Assembly: GCF_001894785.1 (NCBI RefSeq)
Contig: NZ_BCWW01000004.1
Span: forward strand, 62,001 to 126,000
Source: Rhodococcoides fascians NBRC 12155 = LMG 3623
GTDB taxonomy: Bacteria; Actinomycetota; Actinomycetes; Mycobacteriales; Mycobacteriaceae
Direction: 5' to 3'
Length of the DNA: 64,000 nucleotides
The translations under genes were made by a program, and so were the position numbers. The stretch's first letter is position 1. Every line of letters begins with the position of its first letter. The notes beneath the pieces were generated by a model. That model did no database searches. It worked only from the letters and a program-made list of their open reading frames with translations, and was not told where the DNA came from. Below, in pieces: positions 27,129-36,835 of this stretch.

Positions 27129-27988
27129 AGGTCGCTCTGCATCGAGGTGATGTCCACCGGCTCGGCCGGTGCGCCGTCGGAGGCACCGCCCTGCGCACCC
27201 TTGGCCGCGATGGCATCCAAGGTGGCGAGACCGGTCTCGTCGATCGTGCCGAAGGCGGTGTAGGCGGGTGGGAGTTGCGAATCGCCGTAGACGAGGAAGA
27301 ACTGGCTGCCGTTGGTTCCCGGGCCGGCGTTGGCCATCGCCAGGGTTCCGCGGGGGTACAGGACAGGAGTCTGCGCGGCAGGATCGCCCTCGGCGTACGT
27401 GTCGGTGGGGAACTCGTCGGCGAACTGGTAGCCCGGCCCGCCACTACCGGAGCCGGTGGGATCGCCGCACTGCAGCACCTGCAGGCCGGCACCCGTCGTC
27501 AGGCGGTGGCAGGTGGTGCCGTCGAAGTAGCCCTGATTGGCTAGGGACACGAAACTGTTCACCGTGCACGGGGATTCGGGGTTGTTCAGTGTCAGGCCGA
27601 TGTTGCCGGCGGTGGTGGCCATGCTGTAGCTCAAGGGTTCGTCGCTGGTGGGGATGTTCTCGGTGCGGGGAGGGGTGTTGGGCTTGGCGGCCGGCTGTGC
27701 GGCGGCAGGGTACGAACAGTTCACCGTCTCGGGCAGCGGTTCCGTACGGCCCGCAGCGATGATCGAATCGGCCGGTGCAGACGTGGTCGAGTCCTGCGCC
27801 GTGCTCGCGTCGTCGTCACCGCGGGTCACCACGAAGACGACCGAGACAACGGCCACGACCGCAACCACACCGAGGATGGAGCCGGCGATCGTCAACTGCT
27901 TCCGACGTCGTGCTCGCTCTGCGCGTCGTACGAGTTGGCGTTCGAGCTTTCGCTTGGCAGCCTCGCGCCGTTGCTCGTTGCTGGGCAA
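27125..27988 (-). CDS. Cyclophilin-type peptidyl-prolyl isomerase, membrane anchored
   Basis: The 287-residue protein has a very basic N-terminal 32 residues, one transmembrane helix (about 33-55), a linker, and a cyclophilin domain similar to the downstream lipoprotein, with TCHRLTT, LAMANAGPGTNGSQFFLVY and YTAFGTI. This N-in orientation would put the isomerase outside the cell. The TTG start at 27988 follows GGGAGGA at 6-nt spacing. It resembles Rv2582 and is divergent from the metallo-beta-lactamase gene. Confidence 0.87.
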   Translation of the reverse strand: MPSNEQRREAAKRKLERQLVRRAERARRRKQLTIAGSILGVVAVVAVVSVVFVVTRGDDDASTAQDSTTSAPADSIIAAGRTEPLPETVNCSYPAAAQPAAKPNTPPRTENIPTSDEPLSYSMATTAGNIGLTLNNPESPCTVNSFVSLANQGYFDGTTCHRLTTGAGLQVLQCGDPTGSGSGGPGYQFADEFPTDTYAEGDPAAQTPVLYPRGTLAMANAGPGTNGSQFFLVYGDSQLPPAYTAFGTIDETGLATLDAIAAKGAQGGASDGAPAEPVDITSMQSDL

Positions 27989-28179
27989 TTCGTGTCCTCC
28001 CGCTTGTCCTGGTTCGACCACGCCTGCTCGCTGAGCGGGTGGGTCGTGTGGTAGCCGGCCGACAATCGGCCAACGCGAGTTTGCCATCATTGCCTGAGAG
28101 CATGCTGGGGGGACCCGACGAGAACCTCCCCACTAAGCTGGCTCGGTACTTCGGCCTCTGCCTCTTAGGAGCGATTGTC

Positions 28180-28872
28180 TTGCTCGTCACCGGATTCCCC
28201 GCAGGAATGTTTCAGACGAACTGCTACATCCTCGCTCAGGACGACGCCTCCGAGTGCGTCGTGGTCGATCCCGGCCAGGATGCCGCCGATCCGTTGGTCG
28301 ACTTCCTGACGCGATCCTCGCTGACCCCGACGGCGGTGCTGCTGACCCACGGTCATCTGGACCACACGTGGTCCGTGGAGCCGATTTGCTCGAAGTACGG
28401 AATCCCCGCATACATCGCGCCCGAGGATCGATACATGTTGGCGGACCCGATCAAAGGGACCGGTCCGACGCTCGCTGCCGTGCTCGGCGACCTCGAGTTC
28501 CACGAGCCGGACGAGGTGATCGAGTTGGCGCACGAGCAACGTCTGAGCCTCGCGGGAATCGACTTCACGGTCGTGCACACTCCAGGGCACACGCAGGGCT
28601 CGGTGGTGTTCCTCACCGAGGCCAACGGTCCCGACGGGACGGTTCCGTTGGCGCTGACCGGCGACACCTTGTTCGCCGGGTCGATCGGCCGGACGGATCT
28701 GCCCGGCGGCGACCACGATCAACTTCTACGGTCCATCGCGTCGCGGTTGCTGCCGCTGCGCGACGAGACCGTCGTGCTCCCCGGACACGGCGGACAGAGT
28801 TCCATCGGTCAGGAGCGCGGGTCCAATCCGTTCCTCGTTGGACTCGGCGACCCCGAGCAAGGAAAGCTGTGA
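28180..28872 (+). CDS. Metallo-beta-lactamase-fold hydrolase, glyoxalase II-like
   Basis: The 230-residue protein has the zinc-binding [43 protein letters not shown] and a final LPGHG histidine. This set is typical of glyoxalase II-like thioester hydrolases (compare Rv2581c). The TTG start at 28180 is preceded by AGGAG at 8-nt spacing, and the protein then begins [18 protein letters not shown], as in relatives. The stop overlaps the hisS start, so the two are coupled. Confidence 0.88.
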   Translation: MLVTGFPAGMFQTNCYILAQDDASECVVVDPGQDAADPLVDFLTRSSLTPTAVLLTHGHLDHTWSVEPICSKYGIPAYIAPEDRYMLADPIKGTGPTLAAVLGDLEFHEPDEVIELAHEQRLSLAGIDFTVVHTPGHTQGSVVFLTEANGPDGTVPLALTGDTLFAGSIGRTDLPGGDHDQLLRSIASRLLPLRDETVVLPGHGGQSSIGQERGSNPFLVGLGDPEQGKL

Positions 28873-30146
28873 CCGTGAGCAAGCCGACCACCTTTTCCGC
28901 GCCCAAGGGCATTCCCGATTACTTCCCCCCGAATTCGGCCGAATTCGTCGCTGTCCGGGAGGGCCTCCTCGGTGCCGCCCGCGCCGCCGGGTACGGCCAT
29001 ATCGAACTCCCGATCTTCGAGGACACCGGGTTGTTCGCCCGGGGAGTCGGCGAATCGACCGACGTGGTCAGCAAGGAGATGTACACCTTCTCCGATCGCG
29101 GCGACCGATCGGTGACATTGCGTCCCGAGGGCACCGCCGGGGTCATGCGCGCTGTGATCGAGCACGGCTTGGACCGCGGGGCGCTGCCGGTCAAGTTGGC
29201 CTACGCCGGACCGTTCTTCCGGTACGAGCGCCCGCAGGCCGGCCGCTACCGCCAACTGCAGCAGGTCGGTGTCGAGGCGATCGGCGTCGACGACCCGGCG
29301 CTGGACGCGGAGGTCATCGCCGTGGCCGACGCCGGGTTCCGCGCCCTCGGTCTTACCGGCTTCAGGCTCGAGATCACCTCGCTCGGTGACGACACCTGCC
29401 GCCCGCAGTATCGAGAGTTGCTGCAGCAGTTCCTCTTTGCGCTTCCGTTGGACGAGGACACGCGTCGACGCGCCGAGATCAACCCGCTGCGGGTTCTCGA
29501 TGACAAGCGGCCGGAGGTTCGCGAGATGACTGCCGACGCGCCGTTGATGCTCGACCATCTCTCCGATTCTGCGAAGCAGCACTTCGACGAGGTGCTGGCC
29601 TACCTCGATGTGATGAATGTTCCGTACCTGGTCAACCCGCGCATGGTTCGTGGACTCGACTACTACACGAAGACGACGTTCGAGTTCGTGCACGACGGCC
29701 TCGGGGCCCAATCGGGCATCGGCGGCGGCGGCCGCTACGACGGCCTGATGGAGCAGTTGGGCGGGCAGGCGCTGTCGGGTATCGGATTCGGGCTCGGTGT
29801 CGACCGCACCGTCCTCGCGTTGGCCGCCGAGGGCAAGACCGCAGGCACGACGTCGCGGTGTCAGGTGTTCGGCATCCCGATGGGTGCCGCGGCCAAACTC
29901 GCGATCGTCGACATCGCGGCGCAGTTGCGTGAACGTGGCATCGCGGTGGACATGGCGTACGGAAATCGCGGCATGAAGGGAGCGATGAAAGCGGCCGATC
30001 GTTCGGGAGCCCGATACGCACTCGTGCTGGGCGATCAAGAGCTGTCGGCCGAATCCATCGTGATGAAAGACCTTTCGAACGGCGAGCAGGAGACGGTCGC
30101 GTTGGCCGACGTGGTCGACGTCCTCGGAGTGCACCTTGGCCGATGA
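28869..30146 (+). CDS. hisS: Histidyl-tRNA synthetase
   Basis: The 425-residue class II enzyme has [10 protein letters not shown] at the N-terminus, motif 2 region [18 protein letters not shown], the histidine-specific [13 protein letters not shown] and GGGGRYDGL, and a C-terminal anticodon domain. It charges tRNA-His. GTG 28869 overlaps the previous stop as GTGA; GTG 28875 is an equally possible start two codons later. The next gene overlaps its 3' end by 11 nt. Confidence 0.96.
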   Translation: MTVSKPTTFSAPKGIPDYFPPNSAEFVAVREGLLGAARAAGYGHIELPIFEDTGLFARGVGESTDVVSKEMYTFSDRGDRSVTLRPEGTAGVMRAVIEHGLDRGALPVKLAYAGPFFRYERPQAGRYRQLQQVGVEAIGVDDPALDAEVIAVADAGFRALGLTGFRLEITSLGDDTCRPQYRELLQQFLFALPLDEDTRRRAEINPLRVLDDKRPEVREMTADAPLMLDHLSDSAKQHFDEVLAYLDVMNVPYLVNPRMVRGLDYYTKTTFEFVHDGLGAQSGIGGGGRYDGLMEQLGGQALSGIGFGLGVDRTVLALAAEGKTAGTTSRCQVFGIPMGAAAKLAIVDIAAQLRERGIAVDMAYGNRGMKGAMKAADRSGARYALVLGDQELSAESIVMKDLSNGEQETVALADVVDVLGVHLGR

Positions 30147-30774
30147 CCCTCGGCCCTCGGCGGGTCCGGTAGCCCTCGATCTGGTCTCGGCGGAGTTCCT
30201 CGCGCCGCGGTTGCGCAAGATCGTGGTCGGTTCGCTACTGGTCGGAGTCGTGCTGGGCGTCGTTCTGGCGCTCGTCGTCCCCGTGTGGGTGGCAGTCCTC
30301 GTCGGAGTGATCGTCGGTGGTCCGGCGGCGCTGTCGGGTTGGCTGGGATTGCGCCGCCGGGTGTGGATCGACGGGCCACGGCTGTGCGCTCGGGGACTGC
30401 GTACCCGACGGCTGAACATGCCGGAGGTGGTGACGGCGGAAATGACCATCCGCACGGCCGGAATCGACCAGATCTCGCTGCGGCTCTACGACGGTCGTAC
30501 TCGTATCGTTCTGCCGTTGGCGCTCTACACCAGGGGTGGCGGCCGCGAACTGCCGATTCTTGCGTTGCGCACGCTCGCCGATTCGCTGTGGACCACCGAA
30601 CTCGTTCCCGCGGCGGCCATCGCGTCGGTGCTGGTGGATCAGCTGCGGGCCGAGGCGCGCGACGCCGGGCTGGACGAACGGCCCCTCTACCGAGCGATCG
30701 AACTGGTTCGCAGCAAGGGTCGCACTCCGCACGCGACGTTGACCGACCGGGAGGTCGCGCAGCTGCTCGGATGA
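30136..30774 (+). CDS. Two-helix membrane protein of unknown function
   Basis: I do not recognise a named family for this 212-residue protein. It has a short polar N-terminus, two adjacent hydrophobic helices (about residues 30-75), then a soluble basic region with [19 protein letters not shown] that may adopt a PH-like beta fold, and a C-terminal helical part. It starts at TTG 30136 after GGAG and overlaps hisS by 11 nt, so translation is probably coupled. It is convergent with the DUF3237 gene. Confidence 0.72.
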   Translation: MADDPRPSAGPVALDLVSAEFLAPRLRKIVVGSLLVGVVLGVVLALVVPVWVAVLVGVIVGGPAALSGWLGLRRRVWIDGPRLCARGLRTRRLNMPEVVTAEMTIRTAGIDQISLRLYDGRTRIVLPLALYTRGGGRELPILALRTLADSLWTTELVPAAAIASVLVDQLRAEARDAGLDERPLYRAIELVRSKGRTPHATLTDREVAQLLG

Positions 30775-30790
30775 GAGCGGACGGCTCTCA
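30772..30790. terminator. Short hairpin spanning two convergent stop codons
   Basis: TGAGAGC and GCTCTCA pair across a 5-nt loop. The outer TGA is the stop codon of the plus gene and the outer TCA is the complement of the minus gene stop. It is short and lacks a U-tract. Confidence 0.3.
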
Positions 30791-31258
30791 GGTCACCAGG
30801 AATGCGTCGAGCACCACGGCCTCGGCCGATCGTGAGCCGGAGGTGACGACAAGGGCCCGGTTGAGGTACGTGAACTTCGGAACAGCGGTCGACACTCGTA
30901 ACGTGCCGCGGAAGTAGTAGGTCGCCGGGTCGACCTCTCGGTCGGGATCGTTCAGAGCGTCGATGACCTCGGCCGGTCCGAACTGGACTCCACGATAGTC
31001 GAGCGAAAGGTAACCGCCGGTTGCCAATTCGAGGACGAGATCGCTGCTGAACTCGGTGCACCCGTCGGGCCGGGTGACGCTGACGACGGTCGATCGAGCA
31101 GCAAGAGTGCCCTCGATGTCGGGGCCGGGTGCGGCCCCGCCGAGGACGGTGGTGACGACTCGGTCGCCTTCGGGCACCGAACCGATCTCGATGGCCGGTC
31201 CCAGTGTGAGGCCCAGGCGCAGAATGGGTTCCAGGGTCGGTGTGTTCGGGGCGGTCAC
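30788..31258 (-). CDS. DUF3237 domain protein
   Basis: The 156-residue protein matches the DUF3237 pattern: LEPILRLGLTLGPAIEIG, GPDIEGTLAARSTVVSV, SLDYRGVQFGPAEVI, then YYFRGTLRVSTAVPKFTYL and LNRALVV. The fold is a beta-barrel of unknown biochemical role. The GTG at 31258 is preceded by AGGAG at about 10-nt spacing, and TAGCGT at 31293-31298 on the minus strand could be its -10. It is divergent from the radical SAM gene. Confidence 0.78.
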   Translation of the reverse strand: MTAPNTPTLEPILRLGLTLGPAIEIGSVPEGDRVVTTVLGGAAPGPDIEGTLAARSTVVSVTRPDGCTEFSSDLVLELATGGYLSLDYRGVQFGPAEVIDALNDPDREVDPATYYFRGTLRVSTAVPKFTYLNRALVVTSGSRSAEAVVLDAFLVT

Positions 31259-31351
31259 GTGCGGTGCACTCCTAGGATCGACTTCGGGCCCTACGCTATC
31301 GCTTGTCGGCTGCCGGACCCGACCGGGGGATGCGGGGGAGCGATGCCGACC

Positions 31352-31380
31352 TTGACACGACATAGAACAAATGTTCGACT
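31352..31380 (+). promoter_or_regulatory. LexA-type box within the radical SAM gene promoter
   Basis: GAACAAATGTTC (31365-31376) with a following GA matches GAAC-N4-GTTC. It lies just after a perfect TTGACA -35 (31352-31357). With 17-nt spacing the -10 would be TCGACT, 6 nt before the ATG at 31387, a leaderless arrangement with no Shine-Dalgarno. LexA bound in the spacer would block polymerase. Confidence 0.7.
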
Positions 31381-31386
31381 GTGTGC

Positions 31387-32415
31387 ATGCGATGGGCCGG
31401 TCAGACTCTCGATGCCGCAGACGAGGGCGCGCTACCGGGGCTCGAACGGTCCGGGCTCGTCCGCAGCGTACAGACCCCGGAGTTCGAGGGCATCACCTTC
31501 CACGAGGTGCTGTGCAAGAGTGCCCTGAACGAGGTTCCGGGCGAATCGCAGGTGCCGTTCTCGTGGACCGTCAATCCGATGCGCGGATGTTCGCATGCGT
31601 GCCGGTACTGCTTCGCCAGGCCGACACACGAATACCTGGACCTCGATTCCGGCAACGATTTCGACTCGCAGATCGTCGTCAAGACGAACGTTGCGGCAGT
31701 CCTCCGCAAAGAGCTCGCACGTCGATCCTGGAAGCGGGAGCCGGTGGCGCTCGGCACCAACACCGATCCCTACCAGCGCGCCGAGGGGCGATATCGGTTG
31801 ATGCCCGGCATCATTCGGGCGTTGACCGAGTCGGGTACGCCGTTCTCGATCCTGACCAAGGGAACGCTGTTGCGACGGGATCTGCCGCTGCTGACCCTGG
31901 CCGCCCAGAAGGTCGACGTACACGTGAGCATCAGTCTGGCGATCCACGATGCAGATCTGCAGAAGCAGCTCGAACCCGGAACACCCAGTCCTCGAGCACG
32001 ATTGGACCTCATCCGCGCCGTGCGGGATGCGGGACTCGACTGCGGTGTGCTGGTGGCGCCGGTCATTCCGTTTCTCACCGACGGAGCCAGACAACTCGAC
32101 GGGCTGATCGCTGCACTGGCCGAGGCCGGGGCGACGACCGTCACGGCGCTGCCTATGCACCTTCGATCGAGCACCAAGGACTGGTACATGAGCTGGCTGG
32201 TGAAGGAGCACCCGGCGTTGGTACGCAGATACCGCCAGCTCTACGGACACGGGGCGTACGTCACTCCGGATTACAAGCAGTGGCTGAAGGCGAGAATCGA
32301 TCCGCTGCTCGACACCTACGGTTTCGCCGCCGACCAGACCCGCGCGTTGCCCGCGAACGAGCCTGCCGAACCCCGCGGGTTGGTGACCTCGGGGCCGGCA
32401 CTCACGCTGTTCTGA
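31387..32415 (+). CDS. Rv2578c-family radical SAM protein
   Basis: The 342-residue protein has the radical SAM cluster motif CSHACRYC with Cys68, Cys72 and Cys75, and closely follows the actinobacterial Rv2578c family (FHEVLCKSALNEVP, LGTNTDPYQRAEGRYRLMPG, LTKGTLLRRDLP). It resembles SplB-like spore photoproduct lyase relatives but no reaction is established. The first residues are MRWAGQ; a GTG two codons upstream is possible. A LexA-type box in its promoter suggests a DNA-damage role. It is convergent with the metallopeptidase after an 11-nt gap. Confidence 0.88.
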   Translation: MRWAGQTLDAADEGALPGLERSGLVRSVQTPEFEGITFHEVLCKSALNEVPGESQVPFSWTVNPMRGCSHACRYCFARPTHEYLDLDSGNDFDSQIVVKTNVAAVLRKELARRSWKREPVALGTNTDPYQRAEGRYRLMPGIIRALTESGTPFSILTKGTLLRRDLPLLTLAAQKVDVHVSISLAIHDADLQKQLEPGTPSPRARLDLIRAVRDAGLDCGVLVAPVIPFLTDGARQLDGLIAALAEAGATTVTALPMHLRSSTKDWYMSWLVKEHPALVRRYRQLYGHGAYVTPDYKQWLKARIDPLLDTYGFAADQTRALPANEPAEPRGLVTSGPALTLF

Positions 32416-32426
32416 GTAGTACTGGT

Positions 32427-33344
32427 TCAGGGATTGTCGAGGTCGCGAGCCGAGAACGTGTCGCAGGCCGCCACTTGTCCGGTCTCGTAGCCGGTGGAGA
32501 ACCACGCCTGGCGCTGGGCGGACGAGCCGTGCGTCCAGCCCTCGGGGTTGACCCGGCCGGTGGACGCCTGCTGAATCCGGTCGTCGCCCACCGAGGATGC
32601 GGCGGACAGTGCGTCGTCGATCTGGGCGGAGGTCAGCGGTTCGAGAAATGGGACGCCGCTCTTCGGGTCGACGGTCTCGGCCGCGTAGTGCGCCCAGATT
32701 CCTGCGTAGCAATCGGCTTGCAATTCCACCCGCACGCCACCGGACTCGGGACCCTGAGGGTCTTGCTGTGCGCGCCCGATGTCGCCCAGCTGGTTCTGGA
32801 TGTGGTGGCCGATCTCGTGCGCGACGACGTACTCCTGTGCCAGTGGCCCACCGCTGGAGCCGAATTGATCGACGAGGACCTGAAAGAAGCTCGTATCGAA
32901 ATACGCCGTGGAATCGGCCGGGCAGTAGAACGGCCCGACGGCACTGGTGGCGTTACCGCAGCCGGTGTTCGTTGCTCCCGAGAACAGACTCACGCCGGGC
33001 TGAACGTAGGCGACGCCGGTCTGGGCTTGGAGCTGAGATTCCCAGACGGTGTCCAGACTTCCTACGGTGAAGTCGATACGGCAATCGACATTGCTGTTCG
33101 CGTCTGCGACGTCACAGTCGAGAGTTCCCGACGTCCCGGAGCCGTTCTGACCCGCAGAGCTGTCGCCCCCACTGATTTGGTTCAGTATTGCTCCCGGGTC
33201 GCCGCCGAAGAGCAGCGCGAGGACGATGATGACCAGCCCACCCGCGCCACCGCCGATCGCCAACTTGCCGCGTCCGCCGCCTCCGCCGCTACCACCGACG
33301 GAGACTCGGCCCGGTGTCGTTTGCGAGCCTTCTCTGAACGTCAT
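32427..33344 (-). CDS. Neutral zinc metallopeptidase (YpfJ family)
   Basis: The 305-residue protein has a glycine-rich cytoplasmic N-terminus, one transmembrane helix (about residues 28-48), an extracytoplasmic linker, and a metallopeptidase domain with the zinc motif HEIGHH at 176-181 and the downstream ELQADCYAG glutamate. The family is predicted to be peptidases of unknown substrate. GGAGGGG precedes the ATG. It is divergent from aspS. Confidence 0.88.
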   Translation of the reverse strand: MTFREGSQTTPGRVSVGGSGGGGGRGKLAIGGGAGGLVIIVLALLFGGDPGAILNQISGGDSSAGQNGSGTSGTLDCDVADANSNVDCRIDFTVGSLDTVWESQLQAQTGVAYVQPGVSLFSGATNTGCGNATSAVGPFYCPADSTAYFDTSFFQVLVDQFGSSGGPLAQEYVVAHEIGHHIQNQLGDIGRAQQDPQGPESGGVRVELQADCYAGIWAHYAAETVDPKSGVPFLEPLTSAQIDDALSAASSVGDDRIQQASTGRVNPEGWTHGSSAQRQAWFSTGYETGQVAACDTFSARDLDNP

Positions 33345-33460
33345 GCTGGAGTTCCCCTCCGCCGAGCCCGCATCTGCGGTGCGAACCGATGCCGCCACTG
33401 TCGGCCTTAGCTTCGCATGCCGGGACGGCATCTCGTTTCCTTCTATGGTGATGTGCTCCG

Positions 33461-33466
33461 TAGGAT
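33461..33466 (+). promoter_or_regulatory. Possible aspS -10 element
   Basis: TAGGAT fits TANNNT and would leave a leader of about 40 nt with AAAGGA before the aspS GTG. No clear -35 is seen. Confidence 0.35.
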
Positions 33467-33513
33467 CGAGGATCGAACAACACGATCAGCGGATTTTTCT
33501 CGAAAGGACACCC

Positions 33514-35301
33514 GTGCTGCGCACCCATCTCGCCGGCTCATTACGCCCCGAGCACGTCGACCGAACTGTGACGTTGACGGGATGGGTGGCCCGTCGACGC
33601 GACCACGGTGGCGTCATCTTCATCGATCTGCGTGACGCATCCGGTGTGTCCCAGGTCGTGTTCCGTGAGGGTGCTGCGCTCGAGCAGGCCCACCGACTGC
33701 GCGCCGAGTACGTGGTGAAGGTGACCGGCAAGGTCGAGGGTCGTCCGGAGGGCAACGCGAACTACGAGATCCCCACCGGCGCCATCGAGGTCGAGGCATC
33801 CGAGATCGAGGTGTTGTCCGAGGCCGCACCGTTGCCGTTCCAGCTCGACGATCAGCCCGGTGAGGAAGCACGCCTCAAATACCGCTACCTCGACTTGCGC
33901 CGTGAGGGCCCCGGCCATGCCATTCGACTGCGTTCGCACGTCAACGCCGCCGCCCGATCGGTTCTGGCGCACCACGAGTTCGTCGAGGTCGAGACCCCGA
34001 CGCTGACGCGTTCCACCCCCGAAGGCGCACGGGATTTCCTCGTTCCGGCTCGTCTGCAGCCGGGTAGCTTCTACGCACTGCCGCAGAGCCCACAGCTGTT
34101 CAAGCAGCTGCTGATGGTCGGCGGTATCGAGCGGTACTACCAGATCGCTCGCTGCTATCGAGACGAAGACTTCCGTGCCGATCGTCAGCCCGAGTTCACC
34201 CAGCTCGACGTCGAGATGAGCTTCGTCACCCAGGACGACGTCATCCTGTTGGCCGAAGAAATTCTGGCGTCGCTGTGGAAGCTCGTCGGGCACCACTTCA
34301 CGGCACCCATCCCGCGGATCACCTACGCCGAGGCCATGCGCCGGTACGGCTCCGACAAGCCCGATCTTCGATTCGACATCGAACTGGTCGAGTGCACGGA
34401 CTTCTTCTCCGACACCACGTTCCGCGTCTTTCAGGCTCCGTACGTCGGTGCGGTCGTCATGCCCGGCGGTGCGTCGCAGCCCCGTAAGCAGCTCGACCGT
34501 TGGCAGGAATTCGCCAAGCAGCGCGGCCACAAGGGCCTGGCCTACGTGCTGGTCGGTGAGGACGGCACCCTCGGTGGCCCGGTCGCGAAGAACCTGACCG
34601 ACGCCGAACGGGACGGCCTCGCTGCGCACGTCGGCGCGAAGAACGGCGACGCGATCTTCTTCTCCGCCGGTCCGGTCAAGGCCTCCCGCGGACTGCTCGG
34701 TGCCGTGCGCGGCGAAATCGCACGCAAGCTCGACCTGATCGACCCCAAGGCATGGGCGTTCGTGTGGGTCGTCGACGCGCCGCTGTTCGAGCCCACGTCC
34801 GACGCCACCGCCAGTGGCGACGTCGCCGTCGGGTCCGGGGCGTGGACGGCCGTGCACCATGCGTTCACGTCGCCGAAGCCGGAGTCGATGGACACATTCG
34901 ACACCGATCCGGGATCTGCTCTGGCCTACGCCTACGACATCGTCTGCAACGGAAACGAGATCGGCGGCGGCAGTATTCGTATCCACCGCAAGGACATTCA
35001 GGAACGAGTGTTCGCGATCATGGGGATCGGCAAGGAAGAGGCCCAGGAGAAGTTCGGCTTCCTTCTCGATGCCTTCAGCTACGGCGCGCCGCCGCACGGC
35101 GGAATCGCGTTCGGTTGGGATCGCATCACCGCGCTGCTTGCCGGAGTCGATTCCATCCGTGAGGTCATCGCATTCCCCAAGTCCGGTGGCGGCATCGACC
35201 CGTTGACCGACGCGCCCGCACCGATCACCGCGCAGCAGCGCAAGGAATCGGGCGTCGACTTCAAGCCGGAGAAGAAGGAAGAAGCGCCTACAGAGGCCTA
35301 G
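33514..35301 (+). CDS. aspS: Aspartyl-tRNA synthetase
   Basis: The 595-residue bacterial-type enzyme has the N-terminal OB fold ([18 protein letters not shown]), class II motif 2 [20 protein letters not shown], the bacterial GAD insertion, and motif 3 [15 protein letters not shown]. Many actinobacteria use this enzyme non-discriminatingly with GatCAB, which cannot be decided here. The GTG follows AAAGGA. The gene is intact; the IS30 element begins 25 nt beyond its stop codon. Confidence 0.96.
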   Translation: MLRTHLAGSLRPEHVDRTVTLTGWVARRRDHGGVIFIDLRDASGVSQVVFREGAALEQAHRLRAEYVVKVTGKVEGRPEGNANYEIPTGAIEVEASEIEVLSEAAPLPFQLDDQPGEEARLKYRYLDLRREGPGHAIRLRSHVNAAARSVLAHHEFVEVETPTLTRSTPEGARDFLVPARLQPGSFYALPQSPQLFKQLLMVGGIERYYQIARCYRDEDFRADRQPEFTQLDVEMSFVTQDDVILLAEEILASLWKLVGHHFTAPIPRITYAEAMRRYGSDKPDLRFDIELVECTDFFSDTTFRVFQAPYVGAVVMPGGASQPRKQLDRWQEFAKQRGHKGLAYVLVGEDGTLGGPVAKNLTDAERDGLAAHVGAKNGDAIFFSAGPVKASRGLLGAVRGEIARKLDLIDPKAWAFVWVVDAPLFEPTSDATASGDVAVGSGAWTAVHHAFTSPKPESMDTFDTDPGSALAYAYDIVCNGNEIGGGSIRIHRKDIQERVFAIMGIGKEEAQEKFGFLLDAFSYGAPPHGGIAFGWDRITALLAGVDSIREVIAFPKSGGGIDPLTDAPAPITAQQRKESGVDFKPEKKEEAPTEA

Positions 35302-35326
35302 CCTCCACCCGAGGTCCGCAAGAACG

Positions 35327-35373
35327 AATGTCCCCGTAACACAGTGGCGGATTCTAGGGGTCCTCGCAACACC
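35327..35373 (+). repeat. Left terminal inverted repeat of the IS30 element
   Basis: This 47-nt end pairs with 36789-36835. The first 14 positions are identical, as is CGCAACACC at the inner end, with about seven mismatches between. Confidence 0.85.
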
Positions 35374-35379
35374 TGATGG

Positions 35380-36762
35380 TCAGATGCCTGTCAGTAGATC
35401 ACGTAAACGCTCGGCTGGAGTTTTCCAGCCGAGCGTTTTGCGTGGACGGGAGTTGAGGCGGTGGGCAACGTTCTCGAGGTCGGTGGCGCTGTACACGGAC
35501 AGGTCCGTGCCTTTGGGGAAGTACTGGCGTAGCAAGCCGTTGGTGTTCTCGTTCGATCCGCGTTGCCATGGTGAGTGTGGATCGCAGAAGTACACCGGCA
35601 CCCCGGTGGCGACGCTGAACTGCTTGTGCGCTGCCATCTCGCACCCTTGGTCCCACGTCAGTGAACCGCGCAAATGCGTTGGGAGAGAACCGATCAGAGG
35701 AACCAGAACGTCCCGGACCTCCTCTGCAGTGTGCCCGCCGGGGAGGTGACCGAGAAGCAGGTACCGGGTAGAACGCTCGACCAATGTCACGATCGCCGAC
35801 TCCGATCGAGTACCGACGATCAGATCACCCTCCCAGTGCCCGGGCACGGAGCGGTCGGCGACCTCCGCCGGCCGCTCGGAGATCATCACCATCGCATCGA
35901 CGAATCGTGAGGTGCGCTGCTCGGGTGAGCGGTGCTGTACGCGGCGAGTACGTCCGGTGCGCAATGCGGCAGCAACTTCTCGGCGTAGTCCGCCGCGCGA
36001 CTGTACGTAGATGGCCTGGTAGATCGTTTCGGTGCTCACACGCATCGCCTTGTCATCGGGGAAGTCGACAACTAGAGCGTGGCAGATTTGCTCGGGCGAC
36101 CACTGCAGGGCGAGTTTGCCGGCGACGTAGGACCGGAGCGAACCCTGTGCCGCCAGCTTCGTCGGTTTCGGCCGGGCACGCGAGATAGCCCACAGCCGAT
36201 GTGCCCGGTGCGGGTGGTACTCGTCGGCGATGCCGTAGGTGTCGATCTCGCGTTTGACGGTCGAGGCCGCCCGGCCGAGGCGGCGTCCGATCTCACGCAG
36301 CGAACACCCGGCTCGACGCAGGTCGGCGATGTGTTCACGGTCGGTCACCGTCAGATACCGAGGGTGCAGTGTGGACTCGATGCGGGCCAGCGACGGCCTC
36401 TGAGCAGCGGTGACGAACGTTGTCATACCGGTTTTGTAGTCGATACGTCGACCATCCGGGTGCAGGCGCGCACCACCGATCTTGCGGATGCCCCCGTCCC
36501 AGTCCTGCGCGGTCCGGAGGTGGACCCCAACCTCCCGAGCAGCCTCGCGCCGCGAGATTCCCGACGAGCGGAGTTCCTCGTATCGTCCCCGACCCGAATG
36601 CTCGGCCCGGCCGCTCTTTCCGCGCCCTTGCACACCCGCCTGACGAACCCACCCGAAGGCAGTGTTCCGGTTCACCCCGACACAGCGTGCGGCCGCGCTG
36701 ACATTCCCGTCCTCACGGTCCAACGCCTCGAAAAACCGCACCTTCAACCCAGCACATGCCAC
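35380..36762 (-). CDS. IS30-family transposase
   Basis: The 460-residue protein has two N-terminal helix-turn-helix regions (about 20-45 and 60-90), a third near 140-175 (LRRAGCSLREIGRRLGRA), and the DDE integrase core. The catalytic residues are Asp313 (GHWEGDLIVG), Asp371 (LTWDQGCEM) and Glu405 (GSNENTNGLL), giving the D-D-(33)E spacing of the family. It is longer than classical IS30 transposases because of the extra N-terminal domain. The GTG start lies in the base of a strong hairpin, and a second hairpin lies within the last codons. It appears intact and potentially active. Confidence 0.93.
   Translation of the reverse strand: MACAGLKVRFFEALDREDGNVSAAARCVGVNRNTAFGWVRQAGVQGRGKSGRAEHSGRGRYEELRSSGISRREAAREVGVHLRTAQDWDGGIRKIGGARLHPDGRRIDYKTGMTTFVTAAQRPSLARIESTLHPRYLTVTDREHIADLRRAGCSLREIGRRLGRAASTVKREIDTYGIADEYHPHRAHRLWAISRARPKPTKLAAQGSLRSYVAGKLALQWSPEQICHALVVDFPDDKAMRVSTETIYQAIYVQSRGGLRREVAAALRTGRTRRVQHRSPEQRTSRFVDAMVMISERPAEVADRSVPGHWEGDLIVGTRSESAIVTLVERSTRYLLLGHLPGGHTAEEVRDVLVPLIGSLPTHLRGSLTWDQGCEMAAHKQFSVATGVPVYFCDPHSPWQRGSNENTNGLLRQYFPKGTDLSVYSATDLENVAHRLNSRPRKTLGWKTPAERLRDLLTGI
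35405..35438 (+). terminator. Terminator-like hairpin inside the transposase 3' end
   Basis: AAACGCTCGGCTGGA and its exact complement form a 15-bp stem with a 4-nt loop, followed by TTTTG on the plus strand. It faces transcription coming from aspS and overlaps transposase codons near the C-terminus. Confidence 0.75.
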
Positions 36763-36805
36763 GATCCCCGCAACTCCCTCGAATCGAGGGTGTTGCGGGG
36801 ATCGT
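36761..36805 (-). promoter_or_regulatory. Hairpin sequestering the transposase start codon
   Basis: Twenty-two-nt arms beginning ACGATCCCCGCAAC pair with one mismatch. On the transposase mRNA the 3' arm contains the purine-rich ribosome-binding region, and its last bases are part of the GTG start. Transcripts entering from outside the element would keep the start site folded away. Confidence 0.7.
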
Positions 36806-36835
36806 TAGAACCCGCCAGTGCGTTACGGGGACATT
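36789..36835 (-). repeat. Right terminal inverted repeat of the IS30 element
   Basis: It is the inverted partner of 35327-35373. Its inner half forms the 5' arm of the hairpin over the transposase start. A weak promoter for the transposase probably lies within it. Confidence 0.85.

Larger units (their letters stand above)
35327..36835 (-). mobile_element. IS30-family insertion sequence, complete (1509 bp)
   Basis: The element is bounded by 47-bp imperfect inverted repeats beginning AATGTCCCCGTAAC and encodes one intact transposase on the minus strand. The dinucleotide CG flanks both ends (35325-35326 and 36836-36837), consistent with a 2-bp target duplication, although CG is self-complementary and could instead be part of the repeats. 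It sits between convergent aspS and the proline-rich membrane protein gene and interrupts neither. Confidence 0.9.

Noticed and set aside
35281..35330. Disruption of aspS by the insertion sequence
   Set aside because: The aspS stop codon is at 35299-35301, before the element, and the protein has normal length and C-terminus.
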